Shown here piece after piece: positions 8,425 through 17,686 of a DNA stretch of 64,000 bases. A program made the translations under genes and the position numbers. This DNA comes from Streptomyces sp. SAI-127. Lineage in GTDB: Bacteria > Actinomycetota > Actinomycetes > Streptomycetales > Streptomycetaceae. A model generated the notes under the pieces. It was not told the origin of the DNA. It saw only the letters and a list, made by a program, of their open reading frames with translations, and searched no databases. How positions within the stretch are numbered: the first letter of the stretch is position 1; every line of letters begins with the position of its first letter. Location: assembly GCF_029894425.1 (NCBI RefSeq), contig NZ_JARXYJ010000001.1, forward strand, positions 7,832,501 through 7,896,500, in the 5' to 3' direction.

Positions 8425-9305
8425 TTGAGCACCGGGGCGTCGACGGCGTCCGACAGCCACTCCTGCTCCAGCCCGGCGAGCGTGCCGTCCTTGCGCAGGG
8501 CGTCCACGGCGGCCGTCACGCAGGAGGTGAGCGCGCTGCCCTTGTCGAGGACGAGTCCGAACTGCTCCGGTGTGCCGCCCTGGTTCTCGAACTGCCCGAC
8601 GATCGTGCCGTCCGTCACCTCGGCCGCCGTGATGTAGAAGGCGGTCGGCAGGTCGACGACGATGGCGTCCACCTGGCGGTTCTGGAGCGCGGACTTGGCC
8701 TGGTCGTTCTTGGCGTACGCGGCGGCCTCGCGCGTCGGCTTCACCACGTCCTCGATGTAGTTGAGGCTGGTCGTGCCGACCTGGGCGCCCAGCTTGAGGC
8801 CCTTCAGGTCCGCGATGCTCTTCGCCTGGGCGGCCTTGGTGCCCTTGAGCGCGATGACGGCCTGACGCACGTCGTAGTAGCCGGACGAGAAGTCCACGGC
8901 CTTCTTGCGCTCGGCGCTGATCGACACCTGGTTGATGTCGAAGTCGAAGGTCTTCTCACCCGGTGCGAAGGCCTTGTTGAAGGGGACGCTCTGCCAGACG
9001 ACGGCGCTCTTGTCGTAGCCGAGCTGCTTCGCCACGGCGTAGGCGACGGCTGACTCGAAGCCCTTGCCGCTCGCGGGCTTGTCGTCCTTGAACCACGGCT
9101 CGTACGCGGGCTCGTCGGTCGCCACGGTCAGTTTTCCGGAGCTCTTGGTGGCCAACTTGCCCTTGGCACAGGTGGTTCCCGTCGACCCCGAGGCCTTGGC
9201 GTTCGCGTCGTCCTCCGACTGCGGAGCACAGCCGACGGCGGTGGCGAGCAGGGCTATGGATGCCGCGGTGGCGGCGCGGCGCAGTGCGCGGGGGGCAAGG
9301 TGCAT
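8421..9305 (-). CDS. Amino-acid ABC transporter substrate-binding lipoprotein (SBP family 3)
   Basis: A 294-residue extracytoplasmic binding protein. The signal peptide begins MHLAPRALRRAATAAS and ends in a lipobox TAVGC, so the mature protein is probably anchored by a lipid at Cys. The mature part has family-3 features: GKLTVATDEPAYEPW, GFESAVAYAVAKQLGY, FDFDINQVSISAERKKAVDFS and KLGAQVGTTS. The start is uncertain. ATG 9305 gives the most normal signal peptide but has no Shine-Dalgarno. ATG 9347 or 9365 would add 14-20 residues, and a promoter-like TTCACA/CAATAT pair lies just upstream of those. Confidence 0.9.
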   Translation of the reverse strand: MHLAPRALRRAATAASIALLATAVGCAPQSEDDANAKASGSTGTTCAKGKLATKSSGKLTVATDEPAYEPWFKDDKPASGKGFESAVAYAVAKQLGYDKSAVVWQSVPFNKAFAPGEKTFDFDINQVSISAERKKAVDFSSGYYDVRQAVIALKGTKAAQAKSIADLKGLKLGAQVGTTSLNYIEDVVKPTREAAAYAKNDQAKSALQNRQVDAIVVDLPTAFYITAAEVTDGTIVGQFENQGGTPEQFGLVLDKGSALTSCVTAAVDALRKDGTLAGLEQEWLSDAVDAPVLK

Positions 9306-9606
9306 GGCGGGAGAGTGGCAGTCCACCGTCCCGTTTGTCGAGGTCATGACGGCAATCGTCCGCATATTGGGAACGTGTGTTGCATTCTTGTGAACGCTCC
9401 CCGGAGGGGACGCCGGGGCCGCCGGTCGAGGGCGGGGATTGAAAGACCGGCGGCCCGTACCGCGCAGGAGCCGTCATCCTGTGCGGGGCTTCTTCCAGTT
9501 GACTGCGCAACCATGTGTGCCGGGAGCGCGTGTGTGACACCGGCGTGTGTGAAGAGTTCACACGGGGCGCGTGCGAGGGGTGTACGCGGGGCGCATGCCC
9601 CGGAGT
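9306..9606. promoter_or_regulatory. 301-bp intergenic region with a 17-bp palindrome (9547-9563)
   Basis: This gap separates the binding-protein start from the upstream hydrolase stop. It holds the inverted repeat GTGTGAA-gag-TTCACAC (9547-9563), about 240 bp upstream of the binding-protein start, flanked by GTGT-rich sequence. It could be an operator for the transporter operon or part of the hydrolase 3-prime end. No gene is evident. Confidence 0.35.
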
Positions 9607-10263
9607 TCACCACCCCCGCGCGCGCCACTCCGGCAGTTGCGGCCGCTCCGCGCCCAGCGAGGTGTCGTTCCCGTGTCCCGGGTACACCCAGGTCTCGTCC
9701 GGCAGCGCGTCGAAGATCTTCGTCTCGACGTCGTGGATCAGGCTGGCGAACGCCTCGGGATCCTTGCGGGTGTTGCCCACGCCTCCCGGGAACAGACAGT
9801 CCCCGGTGAACACATGGGGATGCCCGTGGGGGTCGTCGTAGACGAGGGCGATCGAGCCCGGTGTGTGTCCGACCAGGTGGCGCGCGGTCAGCTCCACCTG
9901 CCCCACGCGGATGACGTCGCCGTCGTCGACCAGGACGTCGGTGGGCACGGGGATGCCTTGGGCGTCGTCCCGGCCGGCGTACGTACGCGCGCGCGTGGCC
10001 GCGACGACCGCGGCGAGCGCCTGCCAGTGGTCGCCGTGCTGATGCGTGGTGACGACGGACGCGATGCCGTCGTCGCCGATCATGCCCAGCAGGGTGTGCG
10101 CGTCGTTGGCCGCGTCGATCAGCAATTGCTCGTCGGTGGCCCGGCAGCGCAGCAGATAGGCGTTGTTGTCCATCGGGCCGACCGCGATCTTGGTGATCAT
10201 CAGGTCCTTGAGCTCGTGCACGTCGGCGGGCCCGCCGACGGTCACCTGTCCGCTGTACGTCAT
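9607..10263 (-). CDS. Metallo-beta-lactamase-fold hydrolase (glyoxalase II-like)
   Basis: A 218-residue cytoplasmic hydrolase with the di-metal motif THQHGDH (HxHxDH) near residue 75. Further metal ligands are in LVGHTPGSIAL, FTGDCLFPGG and YPGHGNDT. This arrangement is typical of glyoxalase II-like thioesterases. In actinomycetes such proteins may act on mycothiol or bacillithiol-type thioesters, but the substrate is not shown by sequence. Start ATG 10263 lies 11 bp after the stop of the DinB-like gene, so the two are probably co-transcribed. That gene resembles mycothiol-dependent enzymes, which supports a shared thiol-related role (inference). Confidence 0.85.
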   Translation of the reverse strand: MTYSGQVTVGGPADVHELKDLMITKIAVGPMDNNAYLLRCRATDEQLLIDAANDAHTLLGMIGDDGIASVVTTHQHGDHWQALAAVVAATRARTYAGRDDAQGIPVPTDVLVDDGDVIRVGQVELTARHLVGHTPGSIALVYDDPHGHPHVFTGDCLFPGGVGNTRKDPEAFASLIHDVETKIFDALPDETWVYPGHGNDTSLGAERPQLPEWRARGW

Positions 10264-10273
10264 GGCGGTCAGC

Positions 10274-10960
10274 CTATAGCGGGGGCAGTGCGGGGAGGGT
10301 GCCGTCGTGGACCGTCAGTGCCGAGCCGTCGCGGCGGCCGGCCAGCCAGCCGAGCAGGTCGGCCCGGCGCCCCGTGACGACGAGCGCGGTGTCCCCGTGG
10401 CCGCCCGTCGGGATCCGGCGGCCGTCGTCCTCCTCGATCAGGAGGGAAGGCACGTCGGGGTGGCCCCGGAACCGCTCCGCGAGGAAATCGATCTCGCGTT
10501 GGACGAAGTCCTCCGGAAGATCCTCCAGCTCGTACCCGATCCCGAGGTCCACGTGGTGCAGCTCCACCTCGACCCACCGCCGGAACGGCACCCGGGACGC
10601 CGAGTCGGTGACCCCGTTGCGGAGCTCGACCGTGCGCGACCAGTCGGCCGGTGCCGCCCCCGCCTCCTGGAAGCGCTCGGCACTGTCGCGGAGGTCGGCG
10701 AGCTGGACGTCGAGGGGGCGCGGGGCGTCGCGCTCGATGTCGGCGTCGCGCGCGTCCGCGGAGGGATACATGGGCTGCCCCCGCAGAACGTTCACGAGGG
10801 CGTCGGCATTGCGGGACAGGTGGGCGAGGACATGGCCGCGGCTCCAGCCCGGCAGCCGTGACGACTCGGTCACGGACGCGTTGTCCAACTTGGCGGCTGC
10901 GGTCAGGAGCCGCTCGGTCGCACCACGTACAGACACCAGGTCATGAGCGTGATCAATCAT
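10274..10960 (-). CDS. Maleylpyruvate isomerase/DinB-like, putative mycothiol-dependent enzyme
   Basis: A 228-residue protein of the actinobacterial DinB/MDMPI superfamily (mycothiol-dependent maleylpyruvate isomerase fold). The N-terminal four-helix bundle has [19 protein letters not shown], with the typical W-x-x-x-H-x-x-H metal-site pattern, and a third His candidate is in [15 protein letters not shown]. The C-terminal part (about 150-228) matches the MDMPI C-terminal type. ATG 10960 (MIDHAHDL) is chosen. No strong ribosome site is visible, but a TAGGGT box lies about 8 bp upstream, so the mRNA could be nearly leaderless. It is divergent from uvrA. Confidence 0.8.
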   Translation of the reverse strand: MIDHAHDLVSVRGATERLLTAAAKLDNASVTESSRLPGWSRGHVLAHLSRNADALVNVLRGQPMYPSADARDADIERDAPRPLDVQLADLRDSAERFQEAGAAPADWSRTVELRNGVTDSASRVPFRRWVEVELHHVDLGIGYELEDLPEDFVQREIDFLAERFRGHPDVPSLLIEEDDGRRIPTGGHGDTALVVTGRRADLLGWLAGRRDGSALTVHDGTLPALPPL

Positions 10961-11189
10961 GGTGCTGACCCTAGCCCCGCCACACCTTTGGGTGAAGGTG
11001 GTGAAGCAGTGCCGTAAATCGAAAGCGCGTGCTATATGGTCGGGTGCGGCGTCGGGCATGCTGGATGGTCGGGGATTGTTATGCCTCCGGGGAATCCGAC
11101 CGGCGTTGTCAGTGGCTCCCCCTAGTCTGAGAAAGCACGGGGGCCCCGCCCCTGTCACTCCTCTCAAGCCAAGAAAGGTGCGGACCGGC

Positions 11190-14100
11190 GTGGCCGACCG
11201 TCTCATCGTCCGTGGCGCGCGCGAGCACAACCTGAAGAACGTCTCGCTCGACCTGCCTCGCGACTCGCTCATCGTCTTCACGGGCCTGTCCGGGTCGGGC
11301 AAGTCCTCCCTGGCCTTCGACACCATCTTCGCCGAGGGCCAGCGTCGCTACGTGGAGTCGCTCTCCTCGTACGCCCGCCAGTTCCTCGGCCAGATGGACA
11401 AGCCCGACGTCGACTTCATCGAGGGCCTCTCGCCCGCGGTCTCCATCGACCAGAAGTCGACCTCGCGCAACCCGCGCTCGACGGTCGGCACCATCACCGA
11501 GGTCTACGACTACCTGCGCCTGCTCTTCGCGCGCATCGGCAAGCCGCACTGCCCCGAGTGCGGCCGCCCGATCTCGCGGCAGTCGCCGCAGGCCATCGTC
11601 GACAAGGTCCTGGAGCTGCCGGAGGGGAGCCGCTTCCAGGTGCTCTCGCCGCTGGTGCGCGAGCGCAAGGGAGAGTTCGTCGATCTCTTCGCCGATCTCC
11701 AGACCAAGGGTTACAGCCGTGCGCGCGTGGACGGCGAGACCATCCAGCTCTCCAACCCGCCCACGCTGAAGAAGCAGGAGAAGCACACCATCGAGGTGGT
11801 CATCGACCGCCTCACGGTGAAGGAGTCCGCCAAGCGCCGTCTCACCGACTCGGTGGAGACCGCCCTCGGCCTCGCCGGCGGCATGGTCGTGCTCGACTTC
11901 GTCGACCTCCCCGAGGACGACCCCGAGCGCGAGCGCATGTTCTCGGAGCACCTGTACTGCACGTACGACGACCTGTCCTTCGAGGAGCTGGAGCCCCGCT
12001 CCTTCTCCTTCAACTCGCCCTTCGGCGCCTGCCCCGACTGCTCCGGCATCGGCACGCGCATGGAGGTCGACCCCGAGCTGATCATCCCTGACGAGGACAA
12101 GTCCCTCGACGAGGGCGCCATCCACCCCTGGTCGCACGGCCACACCAAGGACTACTTCGGCCGTCTGATCGGCGCCCTCGCGGACGCGCTGGGCTTCCGG
12201 ACGGACATCCCCTTCGCCGGGCTGCCCCAGCGCGCCAAGAAGGCCCTGCTCCACGGCCACAAGACGCAGATCGAGGTCCGCTACCGCAACCGGTACGGCC
12301 GCGAGCGGGTCTACACGACCCCCTTCGAAGGTGCCGTTCCCTTCGTCAAGCGCCGGCACAGCGAGTCCGAGAGCGACGCCAGCCGCGAGCGCTTCGAGGG
12401 CTACATGCGCGAGGTGCCCTGTCCCACCTGCGAGGGCACCCGCCTCAAGCCGCTCGTCCTCGCGGTCACCGTCATGGGCAAGTCGATCGCCGAGGTCTCC
12501 GGCATGTCCATCAGCGACTGCGCGGACTTCCTGGGTGAGCTGAAGCTCAGCGCCCGTGACAAGAAGATCGCCGAGCGGGTGCTCAAGGAGGTCAACGAAC
12601 GACTGAAGTTCCTGGTCGACGTCGGCCTGGACTACCTCTCGCTGAACCGCGCGGCGGGCACCCTCTCCGGCGGCGAGGCCCAGCGCATCCGGCTGGCCAC
12701 CCAGATCGGCTCCGGACTCGTCGGCGTGCTGTACGTCCTCGACGAGCCGTCCATCGGCCTGCACCAGCGCGACAACCACCGGCTGATCGAGACCCTGGTC
12801 CGGCTGCGCGACATGGGCAACACGCTCATCGTCGTCGAGCACGACGAGGACACCATCAAGGTCGCCGACTGGATCGTCGACATCGGTCCCGGCGCGGGCG
12901 AGCACGGCGGCAAGGTCGTGCACAGCGGTTCCCTGAAGGAGCTGCTCGTCAACGCCGAGTCGGAGACGGGCCAGTACCTGTCGGGCAAGAAGGCCATCCC
13001 GCTGCCCCACATCCGCCGCCCCCTCGACCCGTCCCGGCGGCTCACGGTGCACGGAGCCCGCGAGAACAACCTCCAGGACATCGACGTGTCCTTCCCGCTG
13101 GGCGTGTTCACCGCGGTCACCGGTGTCTCCGGCTCCGGCAAGTCGACCCTGGTCAACGACATCCTGTACACGCACCTGGCGCGCGAGCTCAACGGCGCGA
13201 GGAGCGTCCCGGGCCGGCACACGCGCGTGGACGGCGACGACCTCGTCGACAAGGTCGTGCATGTCGACCAGTCGCCGATCGGCCGCACCCCGCGCTCCAA
13301 CCCGGCGACCTACACCGGCGTCTTCGACCACGTCCGCAGGCTGTTCGCCGAGACCACCGAGGCGAAGGTCCGCGGCTACATGCCCGGCCGCTTCTCCTTC
13401 AACGTCAAGGGCGGCCGCTGCGAGAACTGCGCGGGCGACGGCACCATCAAGATCGAGATGAACTTCCTCCCGGACGTCTACGTCCCGTGCGAGGTCTGCC
13501 ACGGCGCCCGCTACAACAGGGAGACCCTGGAGGTCCACTACAAGGGCAAGTCCATCTCCGACGTCCTGAACATGCCGATCGAGGAGGCGACCGACTTCTT
13601 CGAGGCCGTCCCCGCGATCGCCCGCCACCTCAACACCCTCAAGGACGTCGGTCTCGGCTACGTCCGTCTCGGCCAGGCCGCGACCACCCTGTCCGGTGGC
13701 GAGGCCCAGCGCGTGAAGCTCGCCAGCGAGCTCCAGAAGCGGTCCACCGGCCGTACGGTCTACGTCCTGGACGAGCCGACCACCGGTCTGCACTTCGAGG
13801 ACATCAGCAAGCTGCTGAAGGTCCTGTCCGGCCTGGTCGACAAGGGCAACACCGTCATCGTCATCGAGCACAACCTCGATGTGATCAAGACGGCCGACTG
13901 GGTCGTCGACATGGGCCCCGAGGGCGGCGCGGGCGGCGGACTCGTCGTCGCCGAGGGCACCCCCGAGGAGGTCGCCGGAGTCCCGGCCAGCCACACCGGC
14001 AAGTTCCTCAGGGAGATCCTCGGCGCCGACCGGATCAGCGACGGGGCAGCGGTGAAGGCCCCGCGCAAGGCACCGGCCAGGAAGACGGCCGCGGCGAAGA

Positions 14101-14204
14101 AGACGGTCGCCGCCAAGTCGACGGCGAAGAAGACGGCGACGGCCAGGACGACGACCACCACGACCACGCCCGCCAAGAAGGCGACCCGGGCCCGCAAGGC
14201 CTGA
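11190..14204 (+). CDS. uvrA: UvrABC excinuclease subunit A
   Basis: A 1004-residue DNA damage-recognition ATPase of nucleotide excision repair. It has two ABC modules (Walker [10 protein letters not shown] near residue 31 and GVSGSGKST near 643; signatures LSGGEAQRI near 491 and LSGGEAQRV near 833) and zinc-binding Cys pairs ([34 protein letters not shown]). The GTG start at 11190 has AAAGGTG (11174-11180) upstream; the frame is open further 5-prime, but that sequence is not UvrA-like. The last 50 residues (about 953-1004) form a Lys/Ala/Thr-rich tail with AKK and ARK repeats like histone H1, beyond the usual C terminus. A strong terminator follows. Confidence 0.96.
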   Translation: MADRLIVRGAREHNLKNVSLDLPRDSLIVFTGLSGSGKSSLAFDTIFAEGQRRYVESLSSYARQFLGQMDKPDVDFIEGLSPAVSIDQKSTSRNPRSTVGTITEVYDYLRLLFARIGKPHCPECGRPISRQSPQAIVDKVLELPEGSRFQVLSPLVRERKGEFVDLFADLQTKGYSRARVDGETIQLSNPPTLKKQEKHTIEVVIDRLTVKESAKRRLTDSVETALGLAGGMVVLDFVDLPEDDPERERMFSEHLYCTYDDLSFEELEPRSFSFNSPFGACPDCSGIGTRMEVDPELIIPDEDKSLDEGAIHPWSHGHTKDYFGRLIGALADALGFRTDIPFAGLPQRAKKALLHGHKTQIEVRYRNRYGRERVYTTPFEGAVPFVKRRHSESESDASRERFEGYMREVPCPTCEGTRLKPLVLAVTVMGKSIAEVSGMSISDCADFLGELKLSARDKKIAERVLKEVNERLKFLVDVGLDYLSLNRAAGTLSGGEAQRIRLATQIGSGLVGVLYVLDEPSIGLHQRDNHRLIETLVRLRDMGNTLIVVEHDEDTIKVADWIVDIGPGAGEHGGKVVHSGSLKELLVNAESETGQYLSGKKAIPLPHIRRPLDPSRRLTVHGARENNLQDIDVSFPLGVFTAVTGVSGSGKSTLVNDILYTHLARELNGARSVPGRHTRVDGDDLVDKVVHVDQSPIGRTPRSNPATYTGVFDHVRRLFAETTEAKVRGYMPGRFSFNVKGGRCENCAGDGTIKIEMNFLPDVYVPCEVCHGARYNRETLEVHYKGKSISDVLNMPIEEATDFFEAVPAIARHLNTLKDVGLGYVRLGQAATTLSGGEAQRVKLASELQKRSTGRTVYVLDEPTTGLHFEDISKLLKVLSGLVDKGNTVIVIEHNLDVIKTADWVVDMGPEGGAGGGLVVAEGTPEEVAGVPASHTGKFLREILGADRISDGAAVKAPRKAPARKTAAAKKTVAAKSTAKKTATARTTTTTTTPAKKATRARKA

Positions 14205-14249
14205 GACTCCGGGGCGGCCGGCCGCACACATCCGAAGAAGACACGCGAC

Positions 14250-14288
14250 GAGCGGTGCCCCGCGGGAACTCCCCGCGGGGCACCGCTC
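14250..14288. terminator. Bidirectional terminator downstream of uvrA
   Basis: A 17-bp perfect stem, with AGCGGTGCCCCGCGGG at 14251-14266 pairing with 14272-14287 plus one outer G-C pair and a 5-nt loop, lies between the convergent uvrA and sugar-kinase genes. Confidence 0.8.
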
Positions 14289-14324
14289 GCTCCGTCGTCA
14301 GCCCCCTGGACCGACGGTCGCTGC

Positions 14325-15236
14325 CTACAGCCCGCCCAGTTCGGACGCGTACGGCGGCTGCGCCCCCGCCCGTGAGCAGGTGATCGCGGCCGCGCGTGCC
14401 GCGAACCGCAGCAGCCGGGTCCAGTCCTCGACGCCCAGGTCCGCGAGGGCCGCCGGGGACAGCGCGTCGAGGGTGCCCAGGCCGTGGAGCAGGGCCGCGT
14501 TCACGGTGTCGCCGGCGCCGATGGTGTCCACGACGTCGACCTTCTCGCCCGGCACGGCAAGCGCCGCCCCGTCCCGGGTGAACACGGTCAGTCCGTCACC
14601 GCCATGGGTGACCACGACGGCCGACGGCCCCGAGGCCAGCCACTCGCGCGGGGTGCCGCCCAGCCACAGCGCGTCCTCCTCGGAGAGCTTGAGCAGCGAC
14701 ACCGACGGCAGCCAGCTCTTGAACCGGGCCCGGTAGGCGTCCGCGTCGGGGATCAGCCCGGCCCGGATGTTCGGGTCGAGCGCGGTGAACACCCCCTGCG
14801 CGGCCGCGGTCCGCAGCAGTTCCTCGTAGGCGCTCGCCCCCGGTTCCAGGACGAGCGAGCAGGTACCGAAGGACACCGCGCGCGTGTCGGTGGGGAGTGA
14901 GACGGGCGTGGCGAACAGGCGGTCGGCGGTGCCGTCGACGTAGAAGGAGTAGGCGGCCGAGCCGTTGGTGTCGATCGTGGCGACGGCGAGCGTGGTGGGT
15001 TCCGCACCGCGCTGAACGGGGGACACGTCCACCCCCGCCTCCCGCAGCCCGTCGAGCAGGGCCTCGCCGAAGGCGTCGAGCGAGGTGCGGGAGCAGAAGG
15101 CGGTGGGGGAGCCGAGTCGGCCGAGGGCCACGGCGGTGTTGTAGGGGCCGCCGCCGAGCGCCGGCGTGAGGCTCGCGAGGGCGCCCCTGCCCTGCGGTAC
15201 CAGGTCGATCAGGGCCTCACCGGCGACGACGATCAC
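14325..15236 (-). CDS. PfkB-family carbohydrate kinase (fructokinase-like)
   Basis: A 303-residue sugar kinase of the ribokinase/PfkB family. The N-terminal glycine-rich motif is ALGGGPYNTAVALGRLGSP and the C-terminal signature is DTIGAGDTVNAALL, with the catalytic Asp in GAGD. The family phosphorylates sugars such as fructose with ATP in the cytoplasm. The GTG start at 15236 overlaps the stop of the LacI-type regulator (GTGA), so the two genes form a coupled operon in which the regulator probably controls sugar use. No sugar transporter lies nearby. The substrate is not determinable; fructose is only the most common guess. Confidence 0.88.
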   Translation of the reverse strand: MIVVAGEALIDLVPQGRGALASLTPALGGGPYNTAVALGRLGSPTAFCSRTSLDAFGEALLDGLREAGVDVSPVQRGAEPTTLAVATIDTNGSAAYSFYVDGTADRLFATPVSLPTDTRAVSFGTCSLVLEPGASAYEELLRTAAAQGVFTALDPNIRAGLIPDADAYRARFKSWLPSVSLLKLSEEDALWLGGTPREWLASGPSAVVVTHGGDGLTVFTRDGAALAVPGEKVDVVDTIGAGDTVNAALLHGLGTLDALSPAALADLGVEDWTRLLRFAARAAAITCSRAGAQPPYASELGGL

Positions 15237-16384
15237 GAGACGTTTCCTTTCTCGAACTGCGAGGGCTGGGATGGCTGAGATGCCAGGGAGGCCAGGGAGG
15301 CGTGGGAGGCCTGGGAGGCCTGCGACGACCGCCCCCGCTCCCCGGAGTCGGGGCAGCCGCATGACGTGCGGTGGACGAACGTGCAGTCGAGGCGCACGGT
15401 CCGGGCGGGCCGGTCCGGCGCGGCGAGGCGTTCCAGGAGCACACGGACCGCCTGCGCGCCGATCTCCCGGCTGGGCTGGGCGATCGCGGTGAGCCGGGGC
15501 GAGAAGAGGTCGGCCCAGGCGAAGTCGTCGAAGCAGCACAGGGCGAGGTCGTCCGGTACCGACAGACCGCGGTCGCGCAGGGCGCGCAGGGTGCCGATGG
15601 TCATGGCGTTGTTGGCGGTGACGAGGGCGGTGGGCGGTGCGGCCAGGGAGAGCAGGGTGGCTGTGGCCCGTTCGGCTCCGGCCGACTCGGAGTCGCCGTG
15701 GACGACGAGGTCGTCGTCGTAGGGGAGACGGGCGGTGGTGAGGCCCTGGCGGTATCCGGTGATCCGTTCGGCGGTGGTGCTCAGCCCGGGCAGGCCCGCC
15801 ACCAGGCCGATGCGCCGGTGGCCGAGTCCGGCGAGATGGGTGACCAGCCGGGCCGTCGGCTCGGTGTTCTCGGCGCAGACCTGGTCGAAGCGCAGCGGGC
15901 CGTCCGCCACACCTTTGGCCATACCTTCGATCACCCCGTCGATCACACGGTCGAGGAACACCGTCGGGACCTGGTGGCGCCCGAGGTAGGAGACGAGCTC
16001 GCGGGGGTCCGCCGAAGGCGCGACGATCATGCCGTCCACGCGCCTCTCGTGCAGCAGCTGGACGACCTTGCACTCGTGGTCGGGATCGTCGTGCGGATCG
16101 GCGATGAGGAGGCTGTAACCGTGTTCCAGTGCACCCGCCTCGACGCCCTGGAGGATCTCCGTGAAGTACGGGTTGCTGATCGCCGACACCGCGAGCCCGA
16201 TGGAGCGGGTGCGGGAGGTCACCAGGGAGCGGGCGAGGGTGTTGGGCGTGTAGCCGAGCTCGTCCACGGCGTCCAGCACGGCCTGGCGGGTGTGGGGCAG
16301 GACCGGCCGGGTGCCGTTGAGGACGTGCGAGACGGTCGCCACGGACACCCCCGCGCTGCGTGCCACGTCGGCCATGGTCGGCAT
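15233..16384 (-). CDS. LacI/GalR-family transcriptional regulator
   Basis: A 383-residue repressor-type regulator. The N-terminal helix-turn-helix reads MADVARSAGVSVATVSHVLNG, followed by the hinge helix NTLARSLVTSRT and a periplasmic-binding-like sugar-sensing domain (SNPYFTEILQGVE to FDDFAWADLFSP). ATG 16384 is used because GGGAGGGG lies just upstream and the helix-turn-helix then starts normally. After the core there is a low-complexity tail of Ser-Gln-Ala/Pro triplets (about the last 35 residues) encoded by a 9-bp tandem repeat, and a CGC motif before it. It overlaps the kinase start by 4 nt. It is probably autoregulated through the palindrome at 16463-16492. Confidence 0.92.
   Translation of the reverse strand: MPTMADVARSAGVSVATVSHVLNGTRPVLPHTRQAVLDAVDELGYTPNTLARSLVTSRTRSIGLAVSAISNPYFTEILQGVEAGALEHGYSLLIADPHDDPDHECKVVQLLHERRVDGMIVAPSADPRELVSYLGRHQVPTVFLDRVIDGVIEGMAKGVADGPLRFDQVCAENTEPTARLVTHLAGLGHRRIGLVAGLPGLSTTAERITGYRQGLTTARLPYDDDLVVHGDSESAGAERATATLLSLAAPPTALVTANNAMTIGTLRALRDRGLSVPDDLALCCFDDFAWADLFSPRLTAIAQPSREIGAQAVRVLLERLAAPDRPARTVRLDCTFVHRTSCGCPDSGERGRSSQASQASHASLASLASQPSQPSQFEKGNVS
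15260..15326 (-). repeat. 9-bp tandem repeat (VNTR-like) in the LacI regulator tail
   Basis: On the plus strand, units of the form GCCAGGGAG follow one another without gaps: two identical copies (15282-15299), then GCGTGGGAG and GCCTGGGAG, flanked by weaker copies. Each unit encodes a Ser-x-Ala/Pro triplet on the minus strand, so changes in copy number keep the reading frame. Confidence 0.7.
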
Positions 16385-16462
16385 CGGGTCCCCTCCCGGA
16401 AGGACGCCCAGAGGGCACCGGAACGGTGGCCCACGGCCCGGAAGGTATCCCATTCAGCAGCG

Positions 16463-16492
16463 CACGTAAACGCTTGCGCAAACGTTTACGTG
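16463..16492. promoter_or_regulatory. Probable LacI-family operator
   Basis: Perfect 10-bp arms CACGTAAACG (16463-16472) and CGTTTACGTG (16483-16492) flank a 10-bp core that contains TTGCGCAA. AAACG/CGTTT half sites are typical of LacI/GalR-type operators. It lies about 80 bp upstream of the LacI-type gene, which fits autoregulation of the regulator/kinase operon. Confidence 0.65.
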
Positions 16493-16518
16493 CCGTCACC
16501 GACCTGAGGTCACACCGC

Positions 16519-17475
16519 TCACTCCCAGTCCCACCCGATCCCCACGACCCCCGACCGCACCCGCGGCTCGACGAGGTGCACCGAGTGGTGGTGGCCGGTG
16601 AGGGCCAGTTCCTGGCGGCCGCTGCGGGGGGCCGCGGGGGAGTGCTGGGCGAAGCGGTGGCAGCGCAGCGGCAGGGCGTTCTCGTCGAACCGGACCTGGA
16701 GCGCGTACTGACCGCCCGGTGAGCCGAAGCCGCGGACGTACTCGCGGGACACTCCGGCCGTGCCGTCCTCGACGCAGTAGCGGAACAGGAAGGTGTCACC
16801 CGCGCGCAGCCGGGCGTCGAGGAGCAGCTCGGCGACGAGCACCCCCGTGTCGTGGTGCGAACGGACGCGTCCCGTGCGGCAGTTCTCCAGGGCGTGCACG
16901 GTCATGAGTTCGGGCCTGCACCCCGGGTCGCCGTGGTGGACGGCCATGAAGCGGTCGACGCCCTCACGGTGGGCGCGCACGATGTGGTGCGACTCGCGAC
17001 CGCGCAGTTCGCGGCGCGCCCCGATGTCTATCCGCTCGTGGTGGCCGAGAGTGTGCAGCCCGCCGTCGGGCGGCGAGTCCAGCTCGCCCAGCAGCTGTTC
17101 GAGGACGTCCGAGGCCGCGAGGAGGGAGCGGTAGGAACGGGCCGCGGGCCGCTCGGCGGCCGACCCGTCGTCCTGCTCGGCGAGCAGCCGGATCAGCGAC
17201 TCCTCCGGCAGCTGCAGGATCTCCTCCAGCGCCCGTACGGCCCGCAGCGACTCGGGACGCTGCGGGCGCCGGGCACCCTGCTGCCAGTAACTCAGGCTGG
17301 TGACGCCCACCCTGACCCCGTACCGCGTCAGATGGTGCTGGACGCGCTGCAGCGGCAGCCCCCGGGCGGCGATCGCGGCACGCAGCGCGACGTGGAAGGG
17401 GCCGCCTCGCAGGGCCGTGTCCAGTTCCGCTTCGGCGACGGTCGCGACGTCCGCGTGCTGTGTGGCGTGCGGCAT
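16519..17475 (-). CDS. XRE-like transcriptional regulator with unknown C-terminal domain
   Basis: A 318-residue cytoplasmic protein. Residues about 25-90 look like a lambda-repressor-type DNA-binding domain: helices in LDTALRGGPFHVALRAAIAARGLPLQRV, then YGVRVGVTSLSYWQQGARRPQRPES, where the S-Y-W-x-x-G-x-R-x-P turn is typical of XRE proteins. The C-terminal half (about 170-318) is rich in His and beta strands and ends in HHHSVHLVEPRVRSGVVGIGWDWE; I do not recognise it. ATG 17475 is chosen because the helix-turn-helix comes soon after it and the upstream open frame is not conserved-looking. It stands alone, with about 200 bp on its 5-prime side, and its target is unknown. Confidence 0.7.
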   Translation of the reverse strand: MPHATQHADVATVAEAELDTALRGGPFHVALRAAIAARGLPLQRVQHHLTRYGVRVGVTSLSYWQQGARRPQRPESLRAVRALEEILQLPEESLIRLLAEQDDGSAAERPAARSYRSLLAASDVLEQLLGELDSPPDGGLHTLGHHERIDIGARRELRGRESHHIVRAHREGVDRFMAVHHGDPGCRPELMTVHALENCRTGRVRSHHDTGVLVAELLLDARLRAGDTFLFRYCVEDGTAGVSREYVRGFGSPGGQYALQVRFDENALPLRCHRFAQHSPAAPRSGRQELALTGHHHSVHLVEPRVRSGVVGIGWDWE

Positions 17476-17686
17476 GCAGGGGCCTTTCTGTGCAGGTCCG
17501 GGCGGCTGGTCAGGCCGTCGTGAGGGTGCGTCGGGGCCGTGCGCGGCAGTGCCGCAAGGAGGCTTCACATTCGTACGCCGTCGTTCCCGCCCCGAGTTCC
17601 CCCGCATTGAAGCGTGTTGACCAAGTCCCGACAACACCTGTCGCCGAACGATGGCGCACTCCTGGCCGGACGGCGGCCCCTTTGCT

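Noticed and set aside
11019..11034. Possible LexA (SOS) box upstream of uvrA, TCGAAAGCGCGTGCTA
   Set aside because: It has three mismatches to the actinobacterial consensus TCGAAC-N4-GTTCGA, including within the key GTTC half; too weak to call, although uvrA is a plausible SOS gene.
10959..11189. Upstream extension of the uvrA reading frame
   Set aside because: The added residues have no UvrA similarity and cover the divergent promoter region; GTG 11190 with its ribosome site fits the known protein start.
11109..14231. 1040-codon open frame antisense to uvrA
   Set aside because: A shadow frame caused by GC bias; the translation is Asp/Val/Leu-rich without domains, while the opposite strand encodes clear UvrA motifs.
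17614..17637. GTGTTG/CAACAC inverted repeat upstream of the XRE-like gene
   Set aside because: Only 6-bp arms with a 12-bp spacer; not distinguishable from chance.
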